Position numbers and translations under genes: made by a program. From the NCBI GenBank assembly GCA_041940305.1, contig JBGTSJ010000005.1, forward strand, positions 186,001-250,000: DNA of 64,000 nt, in the 5' to 3' direction. This DNA is from JBGTSJ01 sp041940305. Its GTDB lineage: Bacteria > Planctomycetota > Planctomycetia > Planctomycetales > Planctomycetaceae. Every line of letters begins with the position of its first letter. The first letter of the stretch is position 1. Of this stretch, positions 16,310 to 24,635 are shown one piece after another. The notes under the pieces are model-generated. The model was not told the DNA's origin. It did not search any database and worked only from the letters and a program-made list of their open reading frames with translations.

Positions 16310-18178
16310 TTGGATACAGCCAGCTCTTCCGCCACGGCCCTGGCCACCGCCGGCGACACTGATTCCCGCTCCGCCGCGCCGGTCCGTGACGACGACGACG
16401 TCGCGCCCGTCAAGCGCAATCGCCGACGCCGCAGCACCAGCCACCTCAAGGCCGTGCCCGAGACGCTCGCCCTGCGCGAAGAGATCAAGTCGGCCTGCGA
16501 ACGGATCGCCGCCCCTCTCGCCGGTGGGGAACCGTTTAACAAGGACCAGCTGGAGTCGATGGGCCGCCGGCTGCTGGAGGAGATGGGCCAGCCGGAGAAG
16601 TACCTCGGCTTCGCGATGGTGCTGCTCGGCAACTACTTCTGGAAGCGGCAGGTGATGGCGATCCCCTACGATCGCCGGCTGCTGCTGCTCCCCCACTGCC
16701 TGAAGCACGCGGAAGGCTGCCCCGCCGAATACGACGAATTCGGCCTCGACTGCGAGAAATGCGGGGCCTGTTCGATCGCCGATTATAAGGTGCGGGCCGA
16801 GCAGCTGGGCTACAAGGTGCTCGTCGCCGAAGGCTCGCCGATCGTCCTCAAGATCATCGTCGAGGGTTACGTGGACGGCATCGTCGGTGTCGCCTGCCTC
16901 AACGTGCTGGAAAAGGCCATCGATAAGGTCCTGCTGGCGGGCGTCCCCTCCTGGGCCGTGCCGCTCCACTCGGGAGACTGCAAGAATACGTCGCTCGACG
17001 AATCGTGGGTCTGGGAGATCCTCGAAAAGTACGAGCCGCTCCCCGACGCCCGCACCTACAGTTACGTCCCGCTGATGCGCGCGGCCAACACGCTGTTTCG
17101 CGAGGACGTCGAACGGCTGCTCCCCCGCGTCCGCAGCAAGACCCCCGAGCAGGCCGCTTCCCCGCTCGGGCAGACCGAAGACGTCGCCTACGACTGGCTG
17201 GCCAACGGCGGCAAGCGGTTCCGTCCCTTCATCACGCTCGCCGCATACGACGCGCTCACCCAGCAGCGGGAACTCCGCACCGACACCGACTCGCGGGACG
17301 ATGTTCGCATCGGCGACGCGGTGTCGCGCGTGGCAATGGCGATCGAGGCCTTCCACAAGGCGTCCCTCGTCCACGACGACATCCAGGACGACGACCTGTT
17401 TCGCTACGGCCGGCAGACGCTGCACCGCCAGCACGGACTCGGCCCGGCGATCAACATCGGCGATTACCTTATCGGCCTCGGTTACCGGCTGATTCACTCG
17501 TCCGCGGCGGAGCTCGGCTCCGATGTCGCCTGCGACATCCTCGACAGCATGGCGACCGCCCACCTGAGGCTCTGCGACGGCCAGGGGGCCGAGATGGCCT
17601 GGCAGAACAAACCGGACTGGTCCATCACCCCGCTCGACGCCCTCCAGATCTACGCCCTCAAGACCTCCCCCGCCTTCGAAGCCGCCCTGTTCGCCGGCCT
17701 GCGGATGGCCGGACCGATCGACGCGTACAAAGACGTCATCCCCTCCTTCTGCCGCCAGCTGGGCGTCGGGTTCCAGATCCTGAACGACCTCAAGGACTGG
17801 CAGGGGGACGGCAACAACAAGCTCGTCGCCGGCCAGGACGCACTCTCGATCCGACCCACCGTCCTGCTCGCCCTCGCCCTCCAGGCGGCCAACGAAGCCG
17901 ACTGCGCGGCCCTCCGCGAAGTCTACGAGAGCGACGAGAACGATCACGTCAGGCTGTCGAGGGTCCGCGAAATGTTCGACCGCCTCGGCGCCTTCCACAA
18001 GGCCCAGCAACTCGTCGACAAATCCCGCGCCCGCGCCGAAGCCCTCGCCGACGAAGTCCAGCCCGACGAGCTCCGCCGCCTCTTCTACTTCCTCGTCGAC
18101 AACGTCCTCGCCGAAGAAGACGAACCGCTCCCCACCGCGGCCGTCCCGATGGTGTCGCTCCCCATCGTGCAGGTGTAA
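16310..18178 (+). CDS. DUF116 - polyprenyl diphosphate synthase fusion
   Basis: A 622-residue two-domain protein. After a charged, disordered N-terminus comes DUF116 (about 75-250), with cysteines suited to metal or Fe-S binding: LPHC130LKHAEGC137P, C148EKC151GAC154, GVAC196 and C224. Residues 285-600 are a trans-isoprenyl diphosphate synthase: GGKRFRP (300-306), first Asp-rich motif HDDIQDDD (355-362) and second motif NDLKDWQGD (492-500), where the usual first Asp is Asn. It should condense isopentenyl diphosphate with an allylic diphosphate; product length is unknown. The start is TTG at 16310, chosen because GAGG lies 8 nt upstream and no ATG fits. It sits 310 nt after the cyclase-like gene, suggesting a joint terpenoid pathway. 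Confidence 0.88.
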   Translation: MDTASSSATALATAGDTDSRSAAPVRDDDDVAPVKRNRRRRSTSHLKAVPETLALREEIKSACERIAAPLAGGEPFNKDQLESMGRRLLEEMGQPEKYLGFAMVLLGNYFWKRQVMAIPYDRRLLLLPHCLKHAEGCPAEYDEFGLDCEKCGACSIADYKVRAEQLGYKVLVAEGSPIVLKIIVEGYVDGIVGVACLNVLEKAIDKVLLAGVPSWAVPLHSGDCKNTSLDESWVWEILEKYEPLPDARTYSYVPLMRAANTLFREDVERLLPRVRSKTPEQAASPLGQTEDVAYDWLANGGKRFRPFITLAAYDALTQQRELRTDTDSRDDVRIGDAVSRVAMAIEAFHKASLVHDDIQDDDLFRYGRQTLHRQHGLGPAINIGDYLIGLGYRLIHSSAAELGSDVACDILDSMATAHLRLCDGQGAEMAWQNKPDWSITPLDALQIYALKTSPAFEAALFAGLRMAGPIDAYKDVIPSFCRQLGVGFQILNDLKDWQGDGNNKLVAGQDALSIRPTVLLALALQAANEADCAALREVYESDENDHVRLSRVREMFDRLGAFHKAQQLVDKSRARAEALADEVQPDELRRLFYFLVDNVLAEEDEPLPTAAVPMVSLPIVQV

Positions 18179-18183
18179 GGTGC

Positions 18184-18282
18184 GGACCCCGGCAGGGGTC
18201 CAATACGGTAGCCGGTGGTTGAGCGCAGCGACACCACCGGTTAGCGTCGTTGGGATTGCGCCCAGCACCCCAGCAGGGGTGC
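18184..18282 (+). repeat. REP/BIME cluster, left end of element A
   Basis: Three hairpins in a row: GGACCCC/GGGGTCC (18184-18201), the REP core CCGGTGGT ... ACCACCGG (18212-18240), and GCACCCC/GGGGTGC (18265-18282). The same ordered set is at 19076-19174, and inverted versions lie on the right side of each element. This is the substrate-like sequence expected around a RAYT transposase. Confidence 0.85.
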
Positions 18283-18313
18283 CATCACTTCACCGGGTCG
18301 CTCAGCGCCTCCA

Positions 18314-18760
18314 ATGCCCTCTACCTACCTCAGCCTCCACTATCACCTCGTCTTCAGCACCAAAGAGCGCCGCCCTTTCATCGAAGACCCGTGGCGTGAC
18401 GAACTCCACAAATACCTCGGCGGCACAATCAAAGCTCTCGGCGGCTTCCCCGACATCGTCGGCGGCGTCGCCGATCACGTCCACCTGCTGATCGGCCTCA
18501 AGGCCACACACACGCTTGCCGACGTGCTCCGTGAACTCAAGAAGTCATCATCACTCTGGGTGCACGAGAAGATCGGACACGAGCGATTCGCCTGGCAGGA
18601 AGGCTACTCGGCCTTCACCGTCAGCCCGACGGCCCGCGAGAGCCTTCGCCGCTACATTGCGAATCAGGCTGAGCATCATCGTGAGATCAGCTTTCGGGAG
18701 GAACTGCTCCGGATGCTGAAGGACGCCGGGATCGAATACGATCCGCGCTACTTCGACTGA
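18314..18760 (+). CDS. REP-associated tyrosine transposase (RAYT, IS200/TnpA-like)
   Basis: A 148-residue Y1 HUH single-strand transposase. The start MPSTYLSLHYHLVFSTKERRP, in two conserved blocks, is typical of IS200-like Y1 transposases. The HUH motif is H55-V-H57 in DHVHLLIG, and the catalytic tyrosine is probably Tyr114 in LRRYIANQAEHH. Length fits the family. It is flanked by REP hairpins in inverted orientation on both sides, as expected for RAYTs, which mobilise or maintain REP sequences rather than acting as free insertion sequences. The gene looks intact. A degraded second copy of its 3' end is at 19910. Confidence 0.93.
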   Translation: MPSTYLSLHYHLVFSTKERRPFIEDPWRDELHKYLGGTIKALGGFPDIVGGVADHVHLLIGLKATHTLADVLRELKKSSSLWVHEKIGHERFAWQEGYSAFTVSPTARESLRRYIANQAEHHREISFREELLRMLKDAGIEYDPRYFD

Positions 18761-18870
18761 TGCGCGATTGCACTCCTCCGGAGTGCAGCAATGGCTTGTG
18801 CGACGCGTTCCGGTGGCGTCGCTTCGCTCAGCCACCGGCTACCGTAGAGAACCCCTGCCGGGGTCCGACC
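18761..18870 (-). repeat. REP/BIME cluster, right end of element A
   Basis: Contains CACTCC/GGAGTG (18771-18785), the REP core CCGGTGGC ... GCCACCGG (18810-18838) and ACCCC/GGGGT (18851-18864), oriented opposite to the left end. A near-identical stretch lies at 20022-20130. Confidence 0.85.
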
Positions 18871-19075
18871 TTTGGGGCGACGCACTGCCATAGGTCACGC
18901 TCTGCGTGACATGTTGGAGCTTCGTAATCACTGAAAGCGTAATGCGAAACTCCGCTCGCATTCCGTCCGGCCCAGCGTGACCTGCCACCTCCTACGCCAC
19001 CGGGAGTGCGCAACGGGAGAAACGCATAGCGATCTCCCCACGCGGACGAGCCCCCGTGCGGTCGCCAATCGTCAC
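18871..19075 (+). other. Spacer between REP elements A and B
   Basis: 205 nt without a gene. A perfect 7-bp hairpin GTCACGC-TCT-GCGTGAC lies at 18894-18910. Nothing else is recognised. Confidence 0.5.
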
Positions 19076-19174
19076 GGACCCCGATAGGGGTCCCATACGG
19101 TAGCCGGTGGTTGAGCGCAGCGACACCACCGGATAGCGTCGCTCAACTATCACCCAGCACCCCGGCAGGGGTGC
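19076..19174 (+). repeat. REP/BIME cluster, left end of element B
   Basis: The same hairpin order as the left end of element A: GGACCCC/GGGGTCC (19076-19093), REP core CCGGTGGT ... ACCACCGG (19104-19132) and GCACCCC/GGGGTGC (19157-19174). Similarity to 18184-18282 is close to full length. Confidence 0.85.
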
Positions 19175-19295
19175 CATAGCGCCGGCGTGAGCGAGTGAAC
19201 CCGACGCGCGAAACGAGATCCTGCGTGGCATCCTGACGCAAAGTTCGCCCCCTCAGATACGAGAGTGCTCGTTTCAACCGTCGAGAGCCCTCAAT

Positions 19296-19886
19296 ATGCC
19301 TGGCTCCTCGAGAAAGCGCATTGCGAGATTGTGGGCCGTTCTCAGCATGACGGTCGGGGCATTCGTACTGGTCCTCGGCGGCGCGGTTTATCGGGAGATC
19401 AACTTCACATACGTGGAGTTCTCTCCGAACGGATTGAGGTTGCGACAGCGTCACGATCCATCCATCCCGTTCCTTCGCTTCCCGCTGCGGGGACCGACCA
19501 TCGGACGGCCGTACCGCACAGAATTGATGCAATACCTCGTCCATCAGGGGTACTTCCATCCGGACGACGAACGACGTCTGTGGGTTGGTAACGGGACCAA
19601 CCTCCCGAAGAAGGGGCCGCAGACGGACTGCGGACTTCTCATCGAGCAGTTGTCCGACGACACATGGATTCGCTGGTCGGAACGGAATCCTGATCAGGCG
19701 ACACTTCTCTGGAGTCAGCTCGAGCATTCCCTGAAAGAAAAACCCTACTGGGACGGGATATGGGAAGCAGAGGAGCTACTGCTGCTTGCCGAATCAGCCA
19801 GAGAGAATCCCGACCGGTTGCGTCGAGTCCTGAGCAATCGCGAATCCAGGAATGCAGAAGAACCGGCTGAGGAGACGCCGAAATAA
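19296..19886 (+). CDS. Hypothetical single-pass membrane protein carried inside REP element B
   Basis: A 196-residue protein I do not recognise. Residues 10-33 form one membrane helix (LWAVLSMTVGAFVLVLGG) after a short basic N-terminus, so it is probably anchored with its C-terminus outside. The body contains GPTIGRPYRTELMQYLVHQGYF and a Trp-rich segment, and the tail is Glu/Arg-rich. It occupies the position where the RAYT gene would be, between the left REP cluster and a 37-codon transposase remnant. It could be a cargo gene brought in with the element or an older chromosomal gene bracketed by two insertions. Its lower GC content in places compared with neighbours is consistent with transfer but not proof. 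Confidence 0.65.
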   Translation: MPGSSRKRIARLWAVLSMTVGAFVLVLGGAVYREINFTYVEFSPNGLRLRQRHDPSIPFLRFPLRGPTIGRPYRTELMQYLVHQGYFHPDDERRLWVGNGTNLPKKGPQTDCGLLIEQLSDDTWIRWSERNPDQATLLWSQLEHSLKEKPYWDGIWEAEELLLLAESARENPDRLRRVLSNRESRNAEEPAEETPK

Positions 19887-19909
19887 TCGCCCGGGAGTGG
19901 GTCAAGTTG

Positions 19910-20021
19910 CCGCTACATTGCGAATCAGCCGGAGCATCATTGTCAGATCACCTCCCGCGACGAGCTGCTCCGAATGCTCAACGACGCCGGGATCGAATAC
20001 GATCCGCGCTACTTCGACTGA
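19910..20021 (+). pseudogene. 3' remnant of a second RAYT transposase
   Basis: 37 codons and a stop (RYIANQPEHHCQITSRDELL, then RMLNDAGIEYDPRYFD) are nearly identical to the last part of the transposase at 18314. They include the Tyr of YIANQ, but the HUH motif and all upstream sequence are missing. The homology starts abruptly at 19909/19910, just after the hypothetical ORF. Confidence 0.9.
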
Positions 20022-20130
20022 TGCGCGATTGCACTCCTCCGAAATGCAGCAATGGCTTGTGCGACGCGTTCCGGTGGCGTCGCTTCGCTCAGCCACCGGC
20101 TACCATAGAGGACCCCTGCCGGGGTCCGAC
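20022..20130 (-). repeat. REP/BIME cluster, right end of element B
   Basis: REP core CCGGTGGC ... GCCACCGG (20071-20099) and GGACCCC/GGGGTCC (20110-20127), matching 18761-18870 almost base for base. It ends 3 nt before the nuoF stop codon, so the element abuts the nuo operon. Confidence 0.85.
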
Positions 20131-20132
20131 TC

Positions 20133-21464
20133 TCAATGCGCCGCCATCAACTCCTGGGCCGGCGTCACCGTCTTGCGGCCTTCGCGGATGTACTCCTCGA
20201 AGTCGCCCCGGAACTTGGCAATCGCGTTCTTCACCGGCCAGGCGGCGCCGTCGGAGAGGCCGCAGATCGTGGTGCCGGGGATGATGCCCATTGACGCGGC
20301 GACTTCGGTGAGCAGGTCGAGATCCTCCATGCGGCCGTTGCCCGAGCGGATGCGGTCGAGGATGCGGGTCATCCAGTTGGTCCCCTCGCGGCAGGGAGTG
20401 CACTGGCCGCATGACTCGTGCGAGAAGAACCGGCAGCAGTTGTAGAGGACGTCCACCATGTTGGTGTGATCGTCGACCACGACGACGGCGGCCGTTCCCA
20501 GTCCCAGGCAGCCTGCGCGGCCGGGGCCGGCAAAATCGAGCGGCGTATCGAGTTCTGCGGCCGACAGGAATCCCATGCTGATGCCGCCGGGGACCACGGC
20601 CTTCGCCTGCCTCCCCTTCCAGACGCCGCCGGCGTGCTCGTCGATGAGTTCGCGGGCCGTCACACCCAGCGGCAGCTCGACGCAGCCGGGTTTGTTGACG
20701 TGGCCGCTGATGCAGTACAGCTTCGGCCCGTAGCTGCCGATGTCGCGCGGATTACCCGGGTCGGGAGGTACCCCCATCGACTTAAACCACTCGATGCCGC
20801 GGGCCATGATATGCGTCACGCAGCAGAGCGTCTCGATGTTGTTGACGATCGTCGGTTTGCGGAACAGTCCTTCCACCGCGGGGAACGGCGGCTTGATCCG
20901 CGGCCACGCCCGCTTCCCTTCGAGGCTCTCGATGAGACCGGTCTCTTCACCGCAGATGTAAGCGCCGGCACCGCGGTGCAAATGAACGTCGAGATTGAAG
21001 CCCTTGCCGAGGATGTTCTGCCCCAGGAGGCCCGCCGCGTACAGTTCCTTGATCGCGGCGTCGAGCACACGATAGCTGCGGCCGTACTCGTAGCGGAGAT
21101 AGATGTAGGCGGTCTGCGACTTGATCGCGTGGCAGGCGATGGCGATCCCTTCGAGCAACTGATGCGGGTCCTCCTCCATCAAGATGCGGTTGTTGAACGT
21201 CCCCGGCTCGCTCTCATCGCCGTTGACCGCCAGGTAGATCGGCCCCGGATGGTCCTTGGGGAGAAACGTCCACTTGAGTCCCGTCGGAAACCCCGCCCCG
21301 CCGCGGCCCCGGAGGCCGGAGTCCTTCACCAGCGTGGTGACGTCGGCCGGCGACATGCCGAGGGCGCGTTCGAACGCCTGGTAACCACCGTCGGCACGAT
21401 ACGACTCCAGCGACGCCGAGTCGGGCTTGTTGATGCGGGCCAGCAATACGGGTTCGAAGGGCAT
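20133..21464 (-). CDS. nuoF: NADH-quinone oxidoreductase subunit F
   Basis: A 443-residue NADH- and FMN-binding subunit of complex I, the entry point for NADH electrons on the cytoplasmic arm. The nucleotide-binding region GRGGAGFPTG is at residues 53-62, CGEETGL at 171-177, and the N3 4Fe-4S ligands are Cys352, Cys355, Cys358 (SCGQCTPCREG) and Cys401. Length is normal. It is the last gene of the nuoA-F block; the REP element starts just after its stop codon, and no nuoG follows. Confidence 0.97.
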   Translation of the reverse strand: MPFEPVLLARINKPDSASLESYRADGGYQAFERALGMSPADVTTLVKDSGLRGRGGAGFPTGLKWTFLPKDHPGPIYLAVNGDESEPGTFNNRILMEEDPHQLLEGIAIACHAIKSQTAYIYLRYEYGRSYRVLDAAIKELYAAGLLGQNILGKGFNLDVHLHRGAGAYICGEETGLIESLEGKRAWPRIKPPFPAVEGLFRKPTIVNNIETLCCVTHIMARGIEWFKSMGVPPDPGNPRDIGSYGPKLYCISGHVNKPGCVELPLGVTARELIDEHAGGVWKGRQAKAVVPGGISMGFLSAAELDTPLDFAGPGRAGCLGLGTAAVVVVDDHTNMVDVLYNCCRFFSHESCGQCTPCREGTNWMTRILDRIRSGNGRMEDLDLLTEVAASMGIIPGTTICGLSDGAAWPVKNAIAKFRGDFEEYIREGRKTVTPAQELMAAH

Positions 21465-21527
21465 GGATGGACGACGGTCGATGTCGGATAGTCGATGGAT
21501 GGTTAGCGACGCATCGAAGATGCGTCC

Positions 21528-21998
21528 CTAAGCACGTGCGATTTGCAGGGCGGTCTCTTCGTTGACGTTCATGTGGCATTCATCGTTCACAAGAATGCAC
21601 GGCGCCCCTTCGCAGGCGCCGAGGCATTCGGCAAACTCGAGGGTAATCTCGCCGTCGTCGGTCGTGCCGCCGGGGTGGACGCCGAGCCGGTCGCACATCC
21701 CGGCCAGCAGTTCCTCGCCGCCGCGGAGCATGCAGGAGATGCTGCGGCACACCCAGACCCGCTTCTTCCCCAGCGGCCGGTCGGCCTCGCGGAAGAAGTT
21801 GTAGAAGGTCATCGTGTCGTGCACTTCGGCCGGGTGCAGCTCCAGCAGGTCGGCGATCTCCTCGATCGCCTCGTGCGACACCGCCCGCAGCGCATCATGC
21901 ACGAGGTGCAGCGCGGGGAGCGTCACCGCCCGCTTGTCCGGATACTTCGGGAACTGCGCCCGAATCTGCTCACGAAGCTCGTCAGAAAGTGCTGGCAT
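21528..21998 (-). CDS. nuoE: NADH-quinone oxidoreductase subunit E
   Basis: A 156-residue thioredoxin-fold 2Fe-2S subunit that works with NuoF. The cluster N1a ligands are Cys84 and Cys89 (VCRSISC) and Cys125 and Cys129 (CLGAC). It lies 63 nt upstream of nuoF and 155 nt downstream of nuoD, with an inverted purine-rich repeat in the nuoD-nuoE gap. Confidence 0.96.
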   Translation of the reverse strand: MPALSDELREQIRAQFPKYPDKRAVTLPALHLVHDALRAVSHEAIEEIADLLELHPAEVHDTMTFYNFFREADRPLGKKRVWVCRSISCMLRGGEELLAGMCDRLGVHPGGTTDDGEITLEFAECLGACEGAPCILVNDECHMNVNEETALQIARA

Positions 21999-22006
21999 AA
22001 CGATCA

Positions 22007-22139
22007 GGAACCGCGAAAGAGGCGAAATCGGCGAAACTGAATCCGCAGTGCTCGTCCCGCAAGGACAAACAAATGAGTTACTGATGAGACGTTGATTTAA
22101 ATCTTCTTCTTTCGCCCATTTCGCGCCTTTCGCTGTTCC
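22007..22139 (-). repeat. Inverted purine-rich repeats in the nuoD-nuoE gap
   Basis: The arm at 22007-22037 (GGAACCGCGAAAGAGGCG, then AAATCGGCGAAAC) recurs inverted at 22109-22139 (reverse complement GGAACAGCGAAAGGCGCG, then AAATGGGCGAAAG). The arms enclose about 70 nt of AT-richer sequence with no gene. Confidence 0.65.
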
Positions 22140-22153
22140 ACCTTAAAAGTATC

Positions 22154-23374
22154 TCATCGGTCCAGTTCGGCGGCGATGATGTTAATGCTCCCCAGCACGG
22201 CGACGACGTCGCTGAGCTGGTGGCCGCGGATCATGTGCGGGAAGATGGCGAAGTGGATGAACGACGGCGGTCGCGTGCGGGCGCGGTACGCGGTCGTCTC
22301 GCCGTTACCGACGATGTAGAACCCGAGCTCGCCGTTGGGGGACTCAGTCGCCGCGTAGATCTCTTCGTGAGGGACTTCATAGCCACGGTTCGGCATCAGC
22401 ACTTCGAAGTGCTGAATGAGTCCTTCGATGCTGCGGTACACCGATGGCTTGGCGGGCAGCACCACGTCGCTGACGACGTCCACGTTGATCGGTCCGTCCG
22501 GAATGTTTTCCACCGCCTGCTGGATCAGCTTCACGCTCTCCAGCAGTTCCTGCATGCGGACGAGGTACCGGGCGTAGCAGTCGCCGGCCTGCGAGCAGAT
22601 GACCTGGAAGTCGAGATCCGGATAGGCAAGGTACGGCTCGTCCTTGCGCAGATCGCGAACGACCCCGCTGGCCCGGGCGATGGGGCCGGTCGCGCTGAAG
22701 TTGATCGCGTCTTCGCGGGACAGAACGCCCACCCCCTTGCAGCGGTCGATGAAGATCCGGTTGCGGGTGAGCAGTCGATGCAGTTCGGCATGCGTCTCCG
22801 GAAACTCACGGATGAACTTGCGGACCTTGTTGACCCACTCCAGGTTCACGTCGAACAGCACGCCTCCCACGCGCGTGTAGCTGGTGTGGAACCGCTGGCC
22901 GGAGGCGAACTCCACGATGTCATAGATGCGTTCGCGCTGCTCGAACGCATACAGAAACGCCGTGAATGCCCCGAGGTCCAGCGCCACCGCCCCGACGTTG
23001 AGCAGGTGGTCGTGGATCCGCATCAGTTCGGCGAGCACAGTGCGGACGTAAATACATCTCGGCGTGAGTTCGATGCCGATCAACTTCTCCACCGCGTGAT
23101 GCCAGGCGATCTCGTTCGCCAGGGGGGAGATGTAGTTCATCCGGTCGACGATGGTGACGTACTGGTTGAAATCCAGGTACTCGCCGAGCTTCTCGAAGCC
23201 GCTGTGCAGGTAGCCGATGTGCGGGACGGCGTCGACCACCCGCTCGCCATCGAGCGTGAGGACGATGCGCAGCGTGGTGTGCGTGGCCGGGTGCTGCGGA
23301 CCGAAGTTGAGCGTCCAGAGATACTCCTTCTCCGGCGCCTCGGGGGGCATGGTGTCGGTGACGGTCAGCGGCAT
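22154..23374 (-). CDS. nuoD: NADH-quinone oxidoreductase subunit D
   Basis: A 406-residue 49-kDa subunit of complex I that forms the quinone site with NuoB. It opens with LNFGPQHPATHTTLRIVL, the conserved quinone-site loop with its histidines. Further matches are IGYLHSGFEKLGEYLDFNQ, a variant of the usual GYLHRGIEK with Ser for Arg, and DVVAVLGSINIIAAELDR at the end. NuoC is a separate gene 71 nt upstream. Confidence 0.96.
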   Translation of the reverse strand: MPLTVTDTMPPEAPEKEYLWTLNFGPQHPATHTTLRIVLTLDGERVVDAVPHIGYLHSGFEKLGEYLDFNQYVTIVDRMNYISPLANEIAWHHAVEKLIGIELTPRCIYVRTVLAELMRIHDHLLNVGAVALDLGAFTAFLYAFEQRERIYDIVEFASGQRFHTSYTRVGGVLFDVNLEWVNKVRKFIREFPETHAELHRLLTRNRIFIDRCKGVGVLSREDAINFSATGPIARASGVVRDLRKDEPYLAYPDLDFQVICSQAGDCYARYLVRMQELLESVKLIQQAVENIPDGPINVDVVSDVVLPAKPSVYRSIEGLIQHFEVLMPNRGYEVPHEEIYAATESPNGELGFYIVGNGETTAYRARTRPPSFIHFAIFPHMIRGHQLSDVVAVLGSINIIAAELDR

Positions 23375-23444
23375 GAATGGTCGATGGACTAGGGACGATG
23401 GTCGATGGCGAGAGGGGTCGCCGCCGGCTCCCCGCTAAACGGGG

Positions 23445-23933
23445 TCAGCTCTCCGCGCGGGTGATGACGGGAAAGTTGTGGCGTTCGCCGCGGCCCTTGC
23501 GGGGGTAATCCTTGCGGAGCGGGAACGCGGTGAACTCGTCCGGCATGAGGATGCGCCGCAGGTCGGGATGACCCGTGAAACGGATGCCGAACATGTCGTA
23601 CACCTCGCGCTCCATCCAGTCGGCCCCGCGCCAAAGCGGGTACACGCTCGGCAGCTCGAGGTCGGGCGGGTTGACGTGCGTTTTGACGATCACCCGCTCG
23701 CCGGTCGACGCGTTGACGAGCACGTAGACGACGCCGAAACGCTCCGTCGCCCCTTCGTACTCGAGGTAATCGACGGCTGTGACCTCGGCCAGCATGTCGA
23801 ACCCCTGCTCGGTCTTCAGATGCGCGAGAACGTCGTACAGGTTCTCCGCCGGAATGACGATCCTCCGGTTGTCGCGGAACGTCGACTCGGTCAGAGGCAG
23901 GCCGAAACGGGAGTTGAGGGCTTCGAAGTCCAT
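23445..23933 (-). CDS. nuoC: NADH-quinone oxidoreductase subunit C
   Basis: A 162-residue 30-kDa subunit of the complex I connecting arm. WMEREVYDMFGIRFTGHPDL, RRILMPDEF and FPLRKDYP are the family signature. The start MDFEALNSRFG at 23933 is preferred; the frame continues 27 codons upstream without family similarity. Its neighbours are nuoB upstream and nuoD downstream. Confidence 0.95.
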   Translation of the reverse strand: MDFEALNSRFGLPLTESTFRDNRRIVIPAENLYDVLAHLKTEQGFDMLAEVTAVDYLEYEGATERFGVVYVLVNASTGERVIVKTHVNPPDLELPSVYPLWRGADWMEREVYDMFGIRFTGHPDLRRILMPDEFTAFPLRKDYPRKGRGERHNFPVITRAES

Positions 23934-24041
23934 CAAAGTAGTCCACCCGCTCCGCAAGTGGAGCGAGACAGCATTGACTGCGGGACGCGCTCCAACGATG
24001 GAACGCTGCTTCACGCGACTCGCGGAGCGAGTCGCCTAAGG

Positions 24042-24635
24042 TCAGTTCATCGGCGGCGGATCGTAGATCGACAGCCCTTCAATCGGCATGGCTTCACGGG
24101 CGCGGCGGACTTCTTCGAGGTCGAACCGCGGCGGGCCGGTGGCCTCCGTACGGCCGGCGAACTCGCGGCCGTTCACCGTTCCCGTCTCCTTGATCTTCCC
24201 CTGCATCTCAATGATCGCGGCCAGCAGCTGCTCGGGCCGCGGCGGGCAACCGGGCACGTACATGTCCACGGGAATGAACCGATCCACCCCCTGCACCACC
24301 GCGTAGGTATCAAACACCCCGCCGGTGCACGCGCACGCCCCCATCGAGATGCACCACTTCGGCTCCGGCATCTGCAGCCAGATCCGCTGCAACACAGGAA
24401 GCATCTTCATCACCACGCGGCCCGCCACGATCAGCAGGTCGCACTGCCGCGGGCTGAACCGCATCACCTCCGCACCGAACCGCGCCAGGTCGTGTCGCGA
24501 GGCGGCGGTCGCCATCAGTTCGATGCCGCAGCAGGCGGTCGCAAATGGCATCGGCCACAGGCTGTTGGACCGCGCCCAGTTCGCCGCGGCGTCCAGCTTG
24601 GTCAAGAACACATTCTCGGGCAGGTTCACCGCCAT
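24042..24635 (-). CDS. nuoB: NADH-quinone oxidoreductase subunit B
   Basis: A 197-residue subunit carrying cluster N2, the last iron-sulfur centre before quinone. The ligands are Cys35-Cys36 (ATACCGIE), Cys101 (SMGACACTGG) and Cys130 (VPGCPPRPE). The usual GACANSGG reads GACACTGG here, leaving an extra Cys103. It has a 60-residue C-terminal extension relative to short forms. Its start overlaps the end of nuoA by 10 nt. Confidence 0.96.
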   Translation of the reverse strand: MAVNLPENVFLTKLDAAANWARSNSLWPMPFATACCGIELMATAASRHDLARFGAEVMRFSPRQCDLLIVAGRVVMKMLPVLQRIWLQMPEPKWCISMGACACTGGVFDTYAVVQGVDRFIPVDMYVPGCPPRPEQLLAAIIEMQGKIKETGTVNGREFAGRTEATGPPRFDLEEVRRAREAMPIEGLSIYDPPPMN

